Below are positions 49,542 through 56,097 of a stretch of 64,000 bases of DNA, in pieces. Position 1 is the first letter of the stretch, and every line of letters starts with the position of its first letter. The stretch is from Nocardioides mangrovi (GTDB lineage: Bacteria; Actinomycetota; Actinomycetes; Propionibacteriales; Nocardioidaceae), in assembly GCF_020073815.1 (NCBI RefSeq), contig NZ_JAIQZJ010000001.1, forward strand, positions 248,001 to 312,000, in the 5' to 3' direction. Both the position numbers and the translations under genes were made by a program. Under the pieces are notes generated by a model. It was given only the letters and a program-made list of their open reading frames with translations, had not been told where the DNA came from and searched no databases.

Positions 49542-50609
49542 TCAGACCACGCGCTGCGTCGCCGACGCGGCGAGGCCGCGGAGCACCGCGGTGGCGTGCG
49601 GGTCGAGCTGCGCCTTCTCCAGCGCCTGGACGGCGTGGGTCGCCAGCTCCTCGATGACCGCCTCGACCTGGGCGTGGGCGCCCGACCCGTCGATGATCCG
49701 GCGCAGCTCGCCCACCTCGGCCTCGCCCAGCGGTCGGCCGAGGGAGCGGTCGAGGAGCGCGGCGTCGGTGGGGGACGCAGCGTCGAGCGCGAGCGCGACG
49801 AGCACCGTGCGCTTGCCCTCGACCAGGTCGTCGCCGGCGGGCTTGCCGGTGGTGGCCGGGTCGCCGAAGACGCCGAGGAGGTCGTCGCGCAGCTGGAAGG
49901 CCTCACCGAGCGGCAGCCCGAAGGCGCTCAGCGCCTGCATCGTCCCCTCGCTGGCGCCGGCCAGGGCCGCGCCGATGTGGAGCGGCCGCTCGATGGAGTA
50001 CTTCGCGGACTTGTAGCGCAGCACGGTCATCGCGGCGTCGACGTCGGCACGGCCGCGGGCCTGGACCGACACGTCGAGGAACTGCCCGGCGATCACCTCC
50101 GAGCGGCACCGGTCGAAGACCTCGAGCGCCGGGGCGACCTCGGCGATCGGCAGCCCGCACCGGCGCAGCAGCTCGTCGGACCAGCTGAGCAGCAGGTCGC
50201 CCAGCAGGATCGCCGCGGCGGCGCCGTACTGCTCCGGGTCGCCGCGCCAGCCGGTGCCGCGGTGCTCGCCCTCGAACGCCCGGTGCGTGGCCGGCCGGCC
50301 ACGCCGGGTGTCGGAGGCGTCCATGAAGTCGTCGTGGACCAGCGCGCTCGCGTGCAGGAGCTCCAGCGAGGCGCAGGCCCGGACCAGGGCGGACTCGTCG
50401 GCGACGTCGGGGCGGACGGCGCGGTAGCCCCACGAGCAGAACGCCGCGCGGAAGCGCTTGCCGCCGCGGACCGCCGTCCGTGCCTCCGCGACGAGGCGGG
50501 TGGCGTCGGGACCGAGCGGCGCCAGCAGCGCCTCCTGGCCGTCGACGAAGGCGTCGAGTGCGGACTGCACCTGCTCGCGGAAGCCGGCGCTGTCCCAGGT
50601 CTCGCTCAC
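49542..50609 (-). CDS. Polyprenyl diphosphate synthase (IdsA/GrcC-like)
   Basis: This trans-prenyl chain elongase makes geranylgeranyl- or longer diphosphate from IPP. The 355-residue product has GGKRFRAAF, the first aspartate-rich motif DDFMD (Asp93-Asp97), the second in LRDDLLGVFGD and the family's ITxGK-like GKRTVLVALAL. The product length cannot be told without knowing residues before DDFMD; Leu-His precede it. Neighbouring metF, CrtI-like and kinase genes give the same order as idsA2 in mycobacteria. GTG start at 50609 with TACCCT 6 nt upstream on the minus strand. Confidence 0.9.
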   Translation of the reverse strand: MSETWDSAGFREQVQSALDAFVDGQEALLAPLGPDATRLVAEARTAVRGGKRFRAAFCSWGYRAVRPDVADESALVRACASLELLHASALVHDDFMDASDTRRGRPATHRAFEGEHRGTGWRGDPEQYGAAAAILLGDLLLSWSDELLRRCGLPIAEVAPALEVFDRCRSEVIAGQFLDVSVQARGRADVDAAMTVLRYKSAKYSIERPLHIGAALAGASEGTMQALSAFGLPLGEAFQLRDDLLGVFGDPATTGKPAGDDLVEGKRTVLVALALDAASPTDAALLDRSLGRPLGEAEVGELRRIIDGSGAHAQVEAVIEELATHAVQALEKAQLDPHATAVLRGLAASATQRVV

Positions 50610-50615
50610 GGGCCG

Positions 50616-50621
50616 AGGGTA
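50616..50621 (-). promoter_or_regulatory. -10 element TACCCT for the polyprenyl synthase gene
   Basis: TACCCT on the minus strand, 6 nt before the GTG at 50609. Confidence 0.4.
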
Positions 50622-50668
50622 GCCATCCGCGTTCGTGGACAGGACACGGGGCCGGACCCGGCCGAACC

Positions 50669-50674
50669 TAGACT
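50669..50674 (+). promoter_or_regulatory. -10 element TAGACT for metF
   Basis: TAGACT is 7 nt before the ATG at 50682. Confidence 0.4.
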
Positions 50675-50681
50675 GTTGCGC

Positions 50682-51572
50682 ATGGCGAACCACGAGCAGC
50701 GGCGGATCGGGGACCTCATCCGGTCCGGCGAGCGCTCGTTCTCCTTCGAGTTCTTCCCGCCCAAGGACGCGGCGGGCGAGCAGCAGCTCTGGCAGGCGAT
50801 CAGCGACCTCGAGCCCTACCGGCCCACGTTCGTCTCGGTGACGTACGGCGCCGGCGGCTCGACCCGCGACACCACGGTGCGGGTGACCGGGCGGATCGCG
50901 CGCGAGACCTCGATGACCGCGATGGCCCACCTCACCTGCGTCGGCCACACCCAGGGCGAGCTCGACCGCATCCTCGACGCCTACGCCGAGGCCGGGATCG
51001 GCAACGTGATGGTGCTGCGCGGCGACCCGGAGGAGGGCCCGCGCGCGCCGTGGACGCCGACCACCGGCGGCTTCACGTACGCGCAGGAGCTGGTCGAGCT
51101 GGTCGCCGGTCGCGGCGACTTCAGCATCGGCGTCGCCGCCTTCCCCGAGGGTCACCCGTCGGCGGACTCCCTCGACCGCGACGCGGACGTGCTGGTGGCG
51201 AAGGCACGCGCGGGGGCGGAGTTCGCGGTCACCCAGATGTTCTTCCGCGCCGAGGACTACTTCGCGCTGGTGGAGCGGGTGCGGGCCCGCGGCGTCGAGC
51301 TGCCGATCCTCCCGGGGATCATGCCGATCCTGAACCTCGGCAACATCCGCCGCCAGAGCGAGCTCATCGGCACCGACGTGCCGGACGAGGTGGTCCGCCG
51401 GATCAGCGCCCACGAGGGCGACCCGGTCGCGATGCGCGCCGAGGGGATCCGCCTCGCGGCCGAGCTCTGCGACGAGCTGCTCGACGGTGGTGCGCCCGGC
51501 CTGCACTTCTACACGCTCAACCGCTCGAAGGCGACGCGCGAGATCTTCGCGGCGCTCAACCTGTCGGTGTGA
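50682..51572 (+). CDS. metF: Methylenetetrahydrofolate reductase
   Basis: This FAD-dependent TIM barrel reduces 5,10-methylene-THF to 5-methyl-THF for methionine synthesis. The 296-residue product starts with SFEFFPPKD, and has VSVTYGAGGSTRD, HLTCVGHT, VLRGDPEEGP, ITQMFF-like VTQMFFRAEDY, GIMPI and LHFYTLNRS, all expected MetF motifs. The last 17 nt overlap the 3' end of the convergent CrtI-like gene. It resembles Rv2172c by position, but that protein is atypical, whereas this one looks like a normal MetF. Confidence 0.94.
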   Translation: MANHEQRRIGDLIRSGERSFSFEFFPPKDAAGEQQLWQAISDLEPYRPTFVSVTYGAGGSTRDTTVRVTGRIARETSMTAMAHLTCVGHTQGELDRILDAYAEAGIGNVMVLRGDPEEGPRAPWTPTTGGFTYAQELVELVAGRGDFSIGVAAFPEGHPSADSLDRDADVLVAKARAGAEFAVTQMFFRAEDYFALVERVRARGVELPILPGIMPILNLGNIRRQSELIGTDVPDEVVRRISAHEGDPVAMRAEGIRLAAELCDELLDGGAPGLHFYTLNRSKATREIFAALNLSV

Positions 51573-52857
51573 GCTCGGCCGCCACCAGCGCGGCGGAGAG
51601 ACCCACGAAGGGCAGCCCCGCGCCCGGGGTGGCGTGGGCGCCCGCGGCGTACACGCCCGGGACGGGAGTCCGCGGACCGAGCCGCTGACGGGTGGTCGCC
51701 CGGCCCTGCCAGAGCACGCCCATCGGCGATCCGCCCCAGATCTCGACCTGCTCGCGCGGGCTGCGGTCGACCCGCGTCACCACCTGTGCGCGGACGTCGA
51801 TCCGGTGCCGGGCGAGCGCGCGGAGGATGTCCTCGGAGAGTCGGCCGCGGCCGTGCACGGTGAGGGTCCAGTGGCCGTCGGGCGCGGTGCCGCCGGTGCG
51901 GACGACCAGCATCGGGTCGCCGTGGAGGACGAGCTCGTGGGGCAGGTCGAGCGGCTCGCCCTCGAGGCCGACGTGCGTGACGACCGGTGGGATCGCCGGC
52001 ATCGTGCGCACGACGTACGGCGCGAGGGTGGGCAGCCGGCGGGGGTCGATCGCGCAGACGACCGTGTCGGCGTCGAGCTCGCCGGCGGTGGTCGCGACGG
52101 CGACGACCCGCCCCTCGCGCAGCACCAGGTCGTGCGCCTCGGTGCCGGTCAGCACCGTGACCCCGCGGGTGGTCAGCCGGGCGATGAGCGCGTCGCCGAT
52201 CGCGGCGAGGCCGCCGTCGACGGTCCAGGCGCCGAAGCGCTGCTCGACGTACGCCGTCACGCCGAGCCAGGCGGGGACGTTGCGCGGCTCGTGGCCCTCG
52301 GCGACCAGCGGGTGGGCGGCGACCAGGCGCAGCCGCTCGTCCTTGAACGTCTTCCGGAGCCGCTTGTAGAGCGTCTCGCGGCTCTCGAGCAGCGCGGCCA
52401 GGTCGCGGGGGAGGTCGTCGGGGCGCCAGGGGTTCTCCAGGTAGCCGCGGCGCAGCACCTCCCAGTCGTCGGCGTAGGACGCGAGGTGGTCGACCCACCG
52501 CTGCCCGAGGCCGGGGCCGAGCTCCTCGAACGCCGCGAGCTGGCCGGCCCGGCCGACGGGCACCGCGACCGAGGAGCCGTCGTCGAAGCGGTGCTCGCGG
52601 ACCACGTCGAGCGGCACCAGGTCGAGCTCGCGCTCGAGCGGGCGGCCGGACTTGCGGAAGAGGTCGCGGACCACCGCGGGGAGCAGGGTGTACGACGGAC
52701 CGGCGTCCCACGTGAAGCCGTCCTCGCTCACCCGCGAGAGCGCGCCGCCGAGCTCGGGGGAGCGCTCGACCAGGGTGACGTCGTGCCCGAGCTTGGCGAG
52801 ACGGACCGCCGCGGCGATGCCGCCGAAGCCCCCGCCGACCACGACCACCCGGGACAT
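51556..52857 (-). CDS. Phytoene-desaturase-like FAD oxidoreductase
   Basis: The product of about 433 residues has the Rossmann FAD motif VVVVGGGFGGIAAAVRLAKLGHDVTLVE, the ELGGALSRVSEDGFTWDAGPS loop and the C-terminal PGVYAAGAHATPGAGLPFVGLSAALVAAEL. It belongs to the CrtI/PDS-like oxidoreductases. Members act on carotenoids, ketocarotenoids, prenyl lipids or menaquinone-related compounds. The neighbouring polyprenyl synthase supports a terpenoid substrate, but no phytoene synthase is in the window. Start chosen at the ATG 52857; an in-frame GTG at 52866 is possible. The C-terminal end overlaps metF tail to tail. Confidence 0.85.
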   Translation of the reverse strand: MSRVVVVGGGFGGIAAAVRLAKLGHDVTLVERSPELGGALSRVSEDGFTWDAGPSYTLLPAVVRDLFRKSGRPLERELDLVPLDVVREHRFDDGSSVAVPVGRAGQLAAFEELGPGLGQRWVDHLASYADDWEVLRRGYLENPWRPDDLPRDLAALLESRETLYKRLRKTFKDERLRLVAAHPLVAEGHEPRNVPAWLGVTAYVEQRFGAWTVDGGLAAIGDALIARLTTRGVTVLTGTEAHDLVLREGRVVAVATTAGELDADTVVCAIDPRRLPTLAPYVVRTMPAIPPVVTHVGLEGEPLDLPHELVLHGDPMLVVRTGGTAPDGHWTLTVHGRGRLSEDILRALARHRIDVRAQVVTRVDRSPREQVEIWGGSPMGVLWQGRATTRQRLGPRTPVPGVYAAGAHATPGAGLPFVGLSAALVAAELTPTG

Positions 52858-52870
52858 CCCCGACACCGCG

Positions 52871-53344
52871 CTACTCGACGTCGGTCTCGGTGCCGCCGGT
52901 CATGGCGGCGAGCTCGTCGTACGTCGTGGAGTAGACGGCGGCCGGGTGACCGGCGGCCGCCCAGACGACCTCGTGGCGGCGCAGCCAGGGGTCGAGGTAG
53001 GTCGGGACCGGGGCTGGGTGGGCGATGGGGGAGACCCCGCCGATCACCTGGCCGGTGTGGGTGCGCACGAAGTCCGGCGTGGCACGGCGCAGGCTCGGCA
53101 CGCCGATCGCCGCGGCGACCTTGGCGGTGTCGACCCGGTGGGCGCCCGAGGTGAGGATGAGGACCGGCGCGCCGTCGGCGTCGAAGAGCAGGCTGTTGGC
53201 GATCGCCCCGACCTCGCAGCCCAGCGCCTCGGCCGCGAGTGCGGCCGTGTGGACGGAGTCGGGCAGGATGACGACGTCCCCGGTGCCCCCGAGTCGCGCG
53301 TGCTCCTCCCGGAAGCGGGTGATCGACGGATGCTCGGTGCTCAT
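52871..53344 (-). CDS. YbaK/EbsC-type Cys-tRNA(Pro) deacylase-like protein
   Basis: The 157-residue protein has the YbaK/ProX fold (CEVGAIANSLLFDADGAPVLILTSGAHRVD, VGVPSLRRATPD, TGQVIGGVSPIAHP). Family members hydrolyse mischarged aminoacyl-tRNA in trans. The invariant lysine of YbaK is not obvious at the usual position (TSGAHRVDTAKV), so the substrate is uncertain. It ends 14 nt before the CrtI-like start and is likely in the same transcript. ATG 53344 has TAGGGT 8 nt upstream. Confidence 0.85.
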   Translation of the reverse strand: MSTEHPSITRFREEHARLGGTGDVVILPDSVHTAALAAEALGCEVGAIANSLLFDADGAPVLILTSGAHRVDTAKVAAAIGVPSLRRATPDFVRTHTGQVIGGVSPIAHPAPVPTYLDPWLRRHEVVWAAAGHPAAVYSTTYDELAAMTGGTETDVE

Positions 53345-53352
53345 GGCCCGAG

Positions 53353-53358
53353 ACCCTA
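53353..53358 (-). promoter_or_regulatory. -10 element TAGGGT for the YbaK-type gene
   Basis: TAGGGT on the minus strand, 8 nt before the ATG at 53344. Confidence 0.4.
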
Positions 53359-53443
53359 GGGTGTCCGTGGTCGTCGGGACGACCGGGATACGACGATCGG
53401 GCACGAGTGCCACCCGAGCAGTGCGACCGAGCAGGAGGCGTGG

Positions 53444-53875
53444 ATGAGTGAGCAGCGGCCGGGATCGGTGGTGGCGGCGATCTGGTTGCTGGGCGCGGTG
53501 ATCGTGGTCTACGGCCTCGCGTCGGTGCTCACCGCCGTCTTCGACGACGAGCTCGTGGACGCCTGGTCCGCCGGCCGCCCGGACAGCGACTCGGTCGAGC
53601 CGCCGTCGTTCGTCGCGGTCGCCGTGGTGATGTTCATCGTCGTGGCCTCGCTCCTCGTCGTGCTGATGCGCTTCTTCCACGTCGGCCTGCCGTGGGCGCG
53701 GGTGCTGCTGACCGGCCTGGTCGCGATCCTCGCGATCGGCACGCTCGCCCTCCTCGTGACCGGCCCGCCGGCGCTCTTCGTCGTGGCCCTGGCCATCGGG
53801 CTGGTGCTCGACCTGGCCTCCCTGGCGATGCTCTGGCGCCGCGACACGACGGCGTTCCTCGCCGGCACCTCCTGA
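53444..53875 (+). CDS. Four-helix membrane protein of unknown function
   Basis: The 143-residue protein has four predicted helices (about 7-29, 57-78, 85-105 and 107-129) and short charged loops. I do not recognise a family; it resembles small actinobacterial membrane proteins with no assigned role. The ATG start has GGAGG about 8 nt upstream (53433). It ends 11 nt before the SOS-controlled promoter, but its own promoter is not clear. Confidence 0.65.
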   Translation: MSEQRPGSVVAAIWLLGAVIVVYGLASVLTAVFDDELVDAWSAGRPDSDSVEPPSFVAVAVVMFIVVASLLVVLMRFFHVGLPWARVLLTGLVAILAIGTLALLVTGPPALFVVALAIGLVLDLASLAMLWRRDTTAFLAGTS

Positions 53876-53885
53876 CCGGTCCCTC

Positions 53886-53946
53886 TTGACCTGAGGCCGC
53901 GGGGCGGGTGTACGGTGGGGTTGTTCGAACATTTGTTCGAACAACC
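53886..53946 (+). promoter_or_regulatory. SOS promoter with LexA box (TTGACC-19-TACGGT, operator)
   Basis: A perfect inverted repeat, GGTTGTTCGAACA-TT-TGTTCGAACAACC (53919-53946), contains TCGAACATTTGTTCGA, the actinobacterial LexA (SOS box) consensus. It starts 3 nt after a -10 TACGGT (53911-53916), with a TTGACC -35 at 53886. LexA bound here would block transcription of the HEPN gene until DNA damage. The exact TSS is not known; the 19-nt spacer is long. Confidence 0.8.
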
Positions 53947-53979
53947 GGCGGGGACGACCTCGACCCCCGTCCCCGCCGG
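53945..53979 (+). promoter_or_regulatory. 12-bp GC hairpin in the SOS-controlled 5' UTR
   Basis: CCGGCGGGGACG (53945-53956) pairs perfectly with CGTCCCCGCCGG (53968-53979) around an 11-nt loop, directly after the LexA box and before the HEPN start. It could be a terminator/attenuator or a structure hiding the ribosome-binding site. Confidence 0.5.
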
Positions 53980-54029
53980 CGAGCAACGCCGGGGGTCGCC
54001 GTCCCAGGGGTCGAGGAAGAGGCGAGCCG

Positions 54030-54461
54030 ATGAACCCGTACGCGCTGCCCGCGACCACCCACTCCTACCTCGCCCGCGCGGCCGAGTCGCTCAGCGAGGC
54101 GATGGGCGCCGGCGAGGTGACCGTCCGCTACGCCTGCGCCCATGTCGCCGCGCTGCGGGCGGCCGCGGCGCTGCTGGCCGCCCGCGCCCAGCCGGCGACC
54201 GCGCGCGGCCGCCGCCAGAAGAACGCCTGGGTGCTGCTCGCCGAGGTCGCGCCCGAGCTGGAGGAGTGGGCGCTCTTCTTCGCCGGCGGAGCGGCCAAGC
54301 GGGCCGCCGCCGAGGCGGGCTCGACCCGCGCGGTGTCCGAGCGCGAGGCCGACGACCTGGTTCGCGACGCCGACCGGTTCCTCGCCGTCGTCGAGCGCAC
54401 CCTGGGGCTGGTGCCGCACGCGCCGGCCGCCGATCGGACCCTGGCGGTGCGCGCCGGCTGA
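54030..54461 (+). CDS. SOS-regulated HEPN domain protein (SAV_6107 type)
   Basis: The 143-residue all-helical protein matches the SAV_6107-type HEPN family of actinobacteria. An R-x4-H motif (Arg33-Tyr-Ala-Cys-Ala-His38) is visible, the form seen in HEPN ribonucleases, although in classical toxins it usually lies in the last helices. The C-terminal part carries an acidic segment (SEREADDLVRDADRF). A GAAGAGG site precedes the ATG. The LexA box upstream indicates induction by DNA damage. In related genomes it lies next to a dinB gene (recall), which is not seen here; only a methyltransferase follows. Its biochemical role is not established. Confidence 0.82.
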   Translation: MNPYALPATTHSYLARAAESLSEAMGAGEVTVRYACAHVAALRAAAALLAARAQPATARGRRQKNAWVLLAEVAPELEEWALFFAGGAAKRAAAEAGSTRAVSEREADDLVRDADRFLAVVERTLGLVPHAPAADRTLAVRAG

Positions 54462-54482
54462 GCGGCGCCCGACGTCGCCCCC

Positions 54483-54488
54483 TAGGCT
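54483..54488 (+). promoter_or_regulatory. -10 element TAGGCT for the second methyltransferase
   Basis: TAGGCT is 6 nt before the ATG at 54495, so the gene can be expressed without the SOS promoter. Confidence 0.4.
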
Positions 54489-54494
54489 GGCCCC

Positions 54495-55226
54495 ATGGCC
54501 CCTGAGCGTCCCAGCGAACGCCCCAGTGAGCGCCGCAGCGCCGCCCGCACGTCCGTCGTCTGGGACGCCCTGCGGCCCGCCGTCGAGGGTGCGACCGACG
54601 TCCTCGACATCGGCGGCGGCACCGGAGGCTTCGCGGTCCGGGTCGCCGAGCTCGGCGCTCGGGTGACCGTCGTCGACCCGAGCCCCGACGCGCTGGCCGC
54701 CCTCGGCCGGCGCGCCCGTGAGCTCGACGTGGCCGTCGAGGGGCTGCAGGGCGACCTGTCCACGCTGCTGGAGGTCGTCGAGCCGGAGAGTGCCGACGTG
54801 GTGCTCTGCCACGGGGTGCTCGAGGTGGTCGACGACGCGGCCGCAGCGCTCACGACCCTCCGCACCGTGCTCCGGCCCGGCGGGGTGCTCAGCCTGCTGG
54901 TTGCCCAGCGGCACGCCGCGGTGGTCGCTCGCGCGATGGCCGGTCACTTCGGGCAGGCGCACGCACTCCTGGATGCGGCCCCGGGCACGCGGGACGGCCG
55001 GTCCGGGGTGCGGTTCACCGCCGACGAGCTCACCGACCTGGTCTCCGGGGCGGGGTTCGAGACGACCGCGATGCACGGCGTACGCGTCTTCGCGGACCTG
55101 GTGCCCGGCTCGCTCCTCGATCTCGAGCCCGGCTCGACCGGGGCCCTGGTCGAGCTCGAGCGGGCCGTCGCGAGCCGGCCGGAGTACTTCCCGCTCGCGG
55201 CCCAGCTGCACTTCCTGGCCCGCTGA
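54495..55226 (+). CDS. Class I SAM-dependent methyltransferase (CmoA-like fold)
   Basis: The 243-residue product has motif I VLDIGGGTGGFAVRVAELG, motif II VTVVDPSPDALAAL, LLHGVLEVV-like CHGVLEVVDD and LRPGGVLSLLVAQRHAAVVA. The Ser/Arg-rich first 20 residues may be disordered. A C-terminal ARPEYFPLAAQLHFLAR-like segment is found in tRNA-modifying CmoA/YecO relatives. Substrate unknown. It follows the HEPN gene by 33 nt and may be in the SOS transcript, but has its own -10. Confidence 0.85.
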   Translation: MAPERPSERPSERRSAARTSVVWDALRPAVEGATDVLDIGGGTGGFAVRVAELGARVTVVDPSPDALAALGRRARELDVAVEGLQGDLSTLLEVVEPESADVVLCHGVLEVVDDAAAALTTLRTVLRPGGVLSLLVAQRHAAVVARAMAGHFGQAHALLDAAPGTRDGRSGVRFTADELTDLVSGAGFETTAMHGVRVFADLVPGSLLDLEPGSTGALVELERAVASRPEYFPLAAQLHFLAR

Positions 55227-55371
55227 TCCGACCTCGAGGTGTGGGCGGGCGGGCGTCCGGGCACGGTTGGATCACTAATTTCACCATCCCGCCTACCGAG
55301 ATGCCCGTGCCCTGCCTAAACTGGCGGGAGCCGGACGTTTCATCCGGCGCCGGATCCGTGGGGAGGTAGGA

Positions 55372-55818
55372 GTGCCACTCTCTGAAGAGGAGCTCCGACT
55401 GCTCGAGCAGATGGAGCGGGCCCTCGTGGAGGAGGACCCCAAGCTCGCGTCGACGTTGCGCGGGACCTCGTTCCGTCGTGCGGCGCGTCGTCGCGCCGTC
55501 ATCGCCGGTGTCTGCTTCGTGATCGGTGTCGTGGTCCTGATGACCGGCGCCGTCGCCCGGATCACCGTCGTCGGCATCATCGGCTTCGTGGTCATGCTCG
55601 GCTCGGCGACCGTCGCGCTCGCCGCGATCCGCGGCCAGCACGGCCATGGCGCGGCCGCCCCCGATCCCCGCACGGCCGGCCACCCCAGCCAGGGCGGCTT
55701 CACCGTCATCGACGGCGGCCGCCGCTCGCGCCGCCCCCGCCGTACCGCCTCCCACGGCTCCTTCATGGAGCGGATGGAGGAGCGCTGGCGTCGCCGCCGC
55801 GAAGGCGGCGGGTGGTAG
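55372..55818 (+). CDS. DUF3040 membrane protein
   Basis: The 148-residue protein starts PLSEEELRLLEQMERALVEEDPKLASTLR, the DUF3040 signature, followed by two membrane helices (about 42-62 and 66-86) and an Arg-rich C-terminal tail (RRSRRPRRTASHGSFMERMEERWRRRR). Such proteins lie near dcw genes throughout actinobacteria, but their role is unknown. A GTG start is supported by GGGGAGGTAGGAG just upstream. Palindromes follow the stop. Confidence 0.85.
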   Translation: MPLSEEELRLLEQMERALVEEDPKLASTLRGTSFRRAARRRAVIAGVCFVIGVVVLMTGAVARITVVGIIGFVVMLGSATVALAAIRGQHGHGAAAPDPRTAGHPSQGGFTVIDGGRRSRRPRRTASHGSFMERMEERWRRRREGGGW

Positions 55819-55907
55819 CCCACCGCCGCATCCACTGACGACCCGTCCGAGCACCTCGGGCGGGTCTTCTGCTGTCCTGCGCCTGCGGGGCGAGGTGGGC
55901 CTGGCAT

Positions 55908-55968
55908 GGGGATTGGTCACCAACCCCATGATCTCGGCGCCGATCCGTGGGGTTGGTGACCAATCCCC
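55908..55968. repeat. 20-bp-arm inverted repeat with palindromic core
   Basis: GGGGATTGGTCACCAACCCC (55908-55927) and its exact reverse complement (55949-55968) flank a 21-nt spacer that itself holds ATCGGCGCCGAT-like symmetry. Each arm also contains TTGGTSACCAA. It lies between convergent genes and may form a large cruciform or a two-way terminator. Confidence 0.8.
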
Positions 55969-56044
55969 GATGCTCGCGATTCGCCGGATCTGCCCGACTT
56001 CTCAGGCGACCCCGTCACTTCTCGGCCGATGCAACGCCTGAGAC

Positions 56045-56080
56045 GTGCAGCATTCACCGGTGCACCGGTGAATGCTGCAC
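56045..56080. repeat. 36-bp perfect palindrome
   Basis: GTGCAGCATTCACCGGTG is followed directly by its exact complement CACCGGTGAATGCTGCAC, a 36-bp palindrome without a spacer, 18 nt from the transglutaminase-gene stop. It is a likely bidirectional terminator or protein-binding site. There is no U-run. Confidence 0.8.
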
Positions 56081-56097
56081 CGGGCGCACCGCCGCAC

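Noticed and set aside
49542..51506. A 654-residue minus-strand protein covering polyprenyl synthase plus the metF region
   Set aside because: The upstream part is antisense to metF; the synthase starts at the GTG at 50609 with its own -10.
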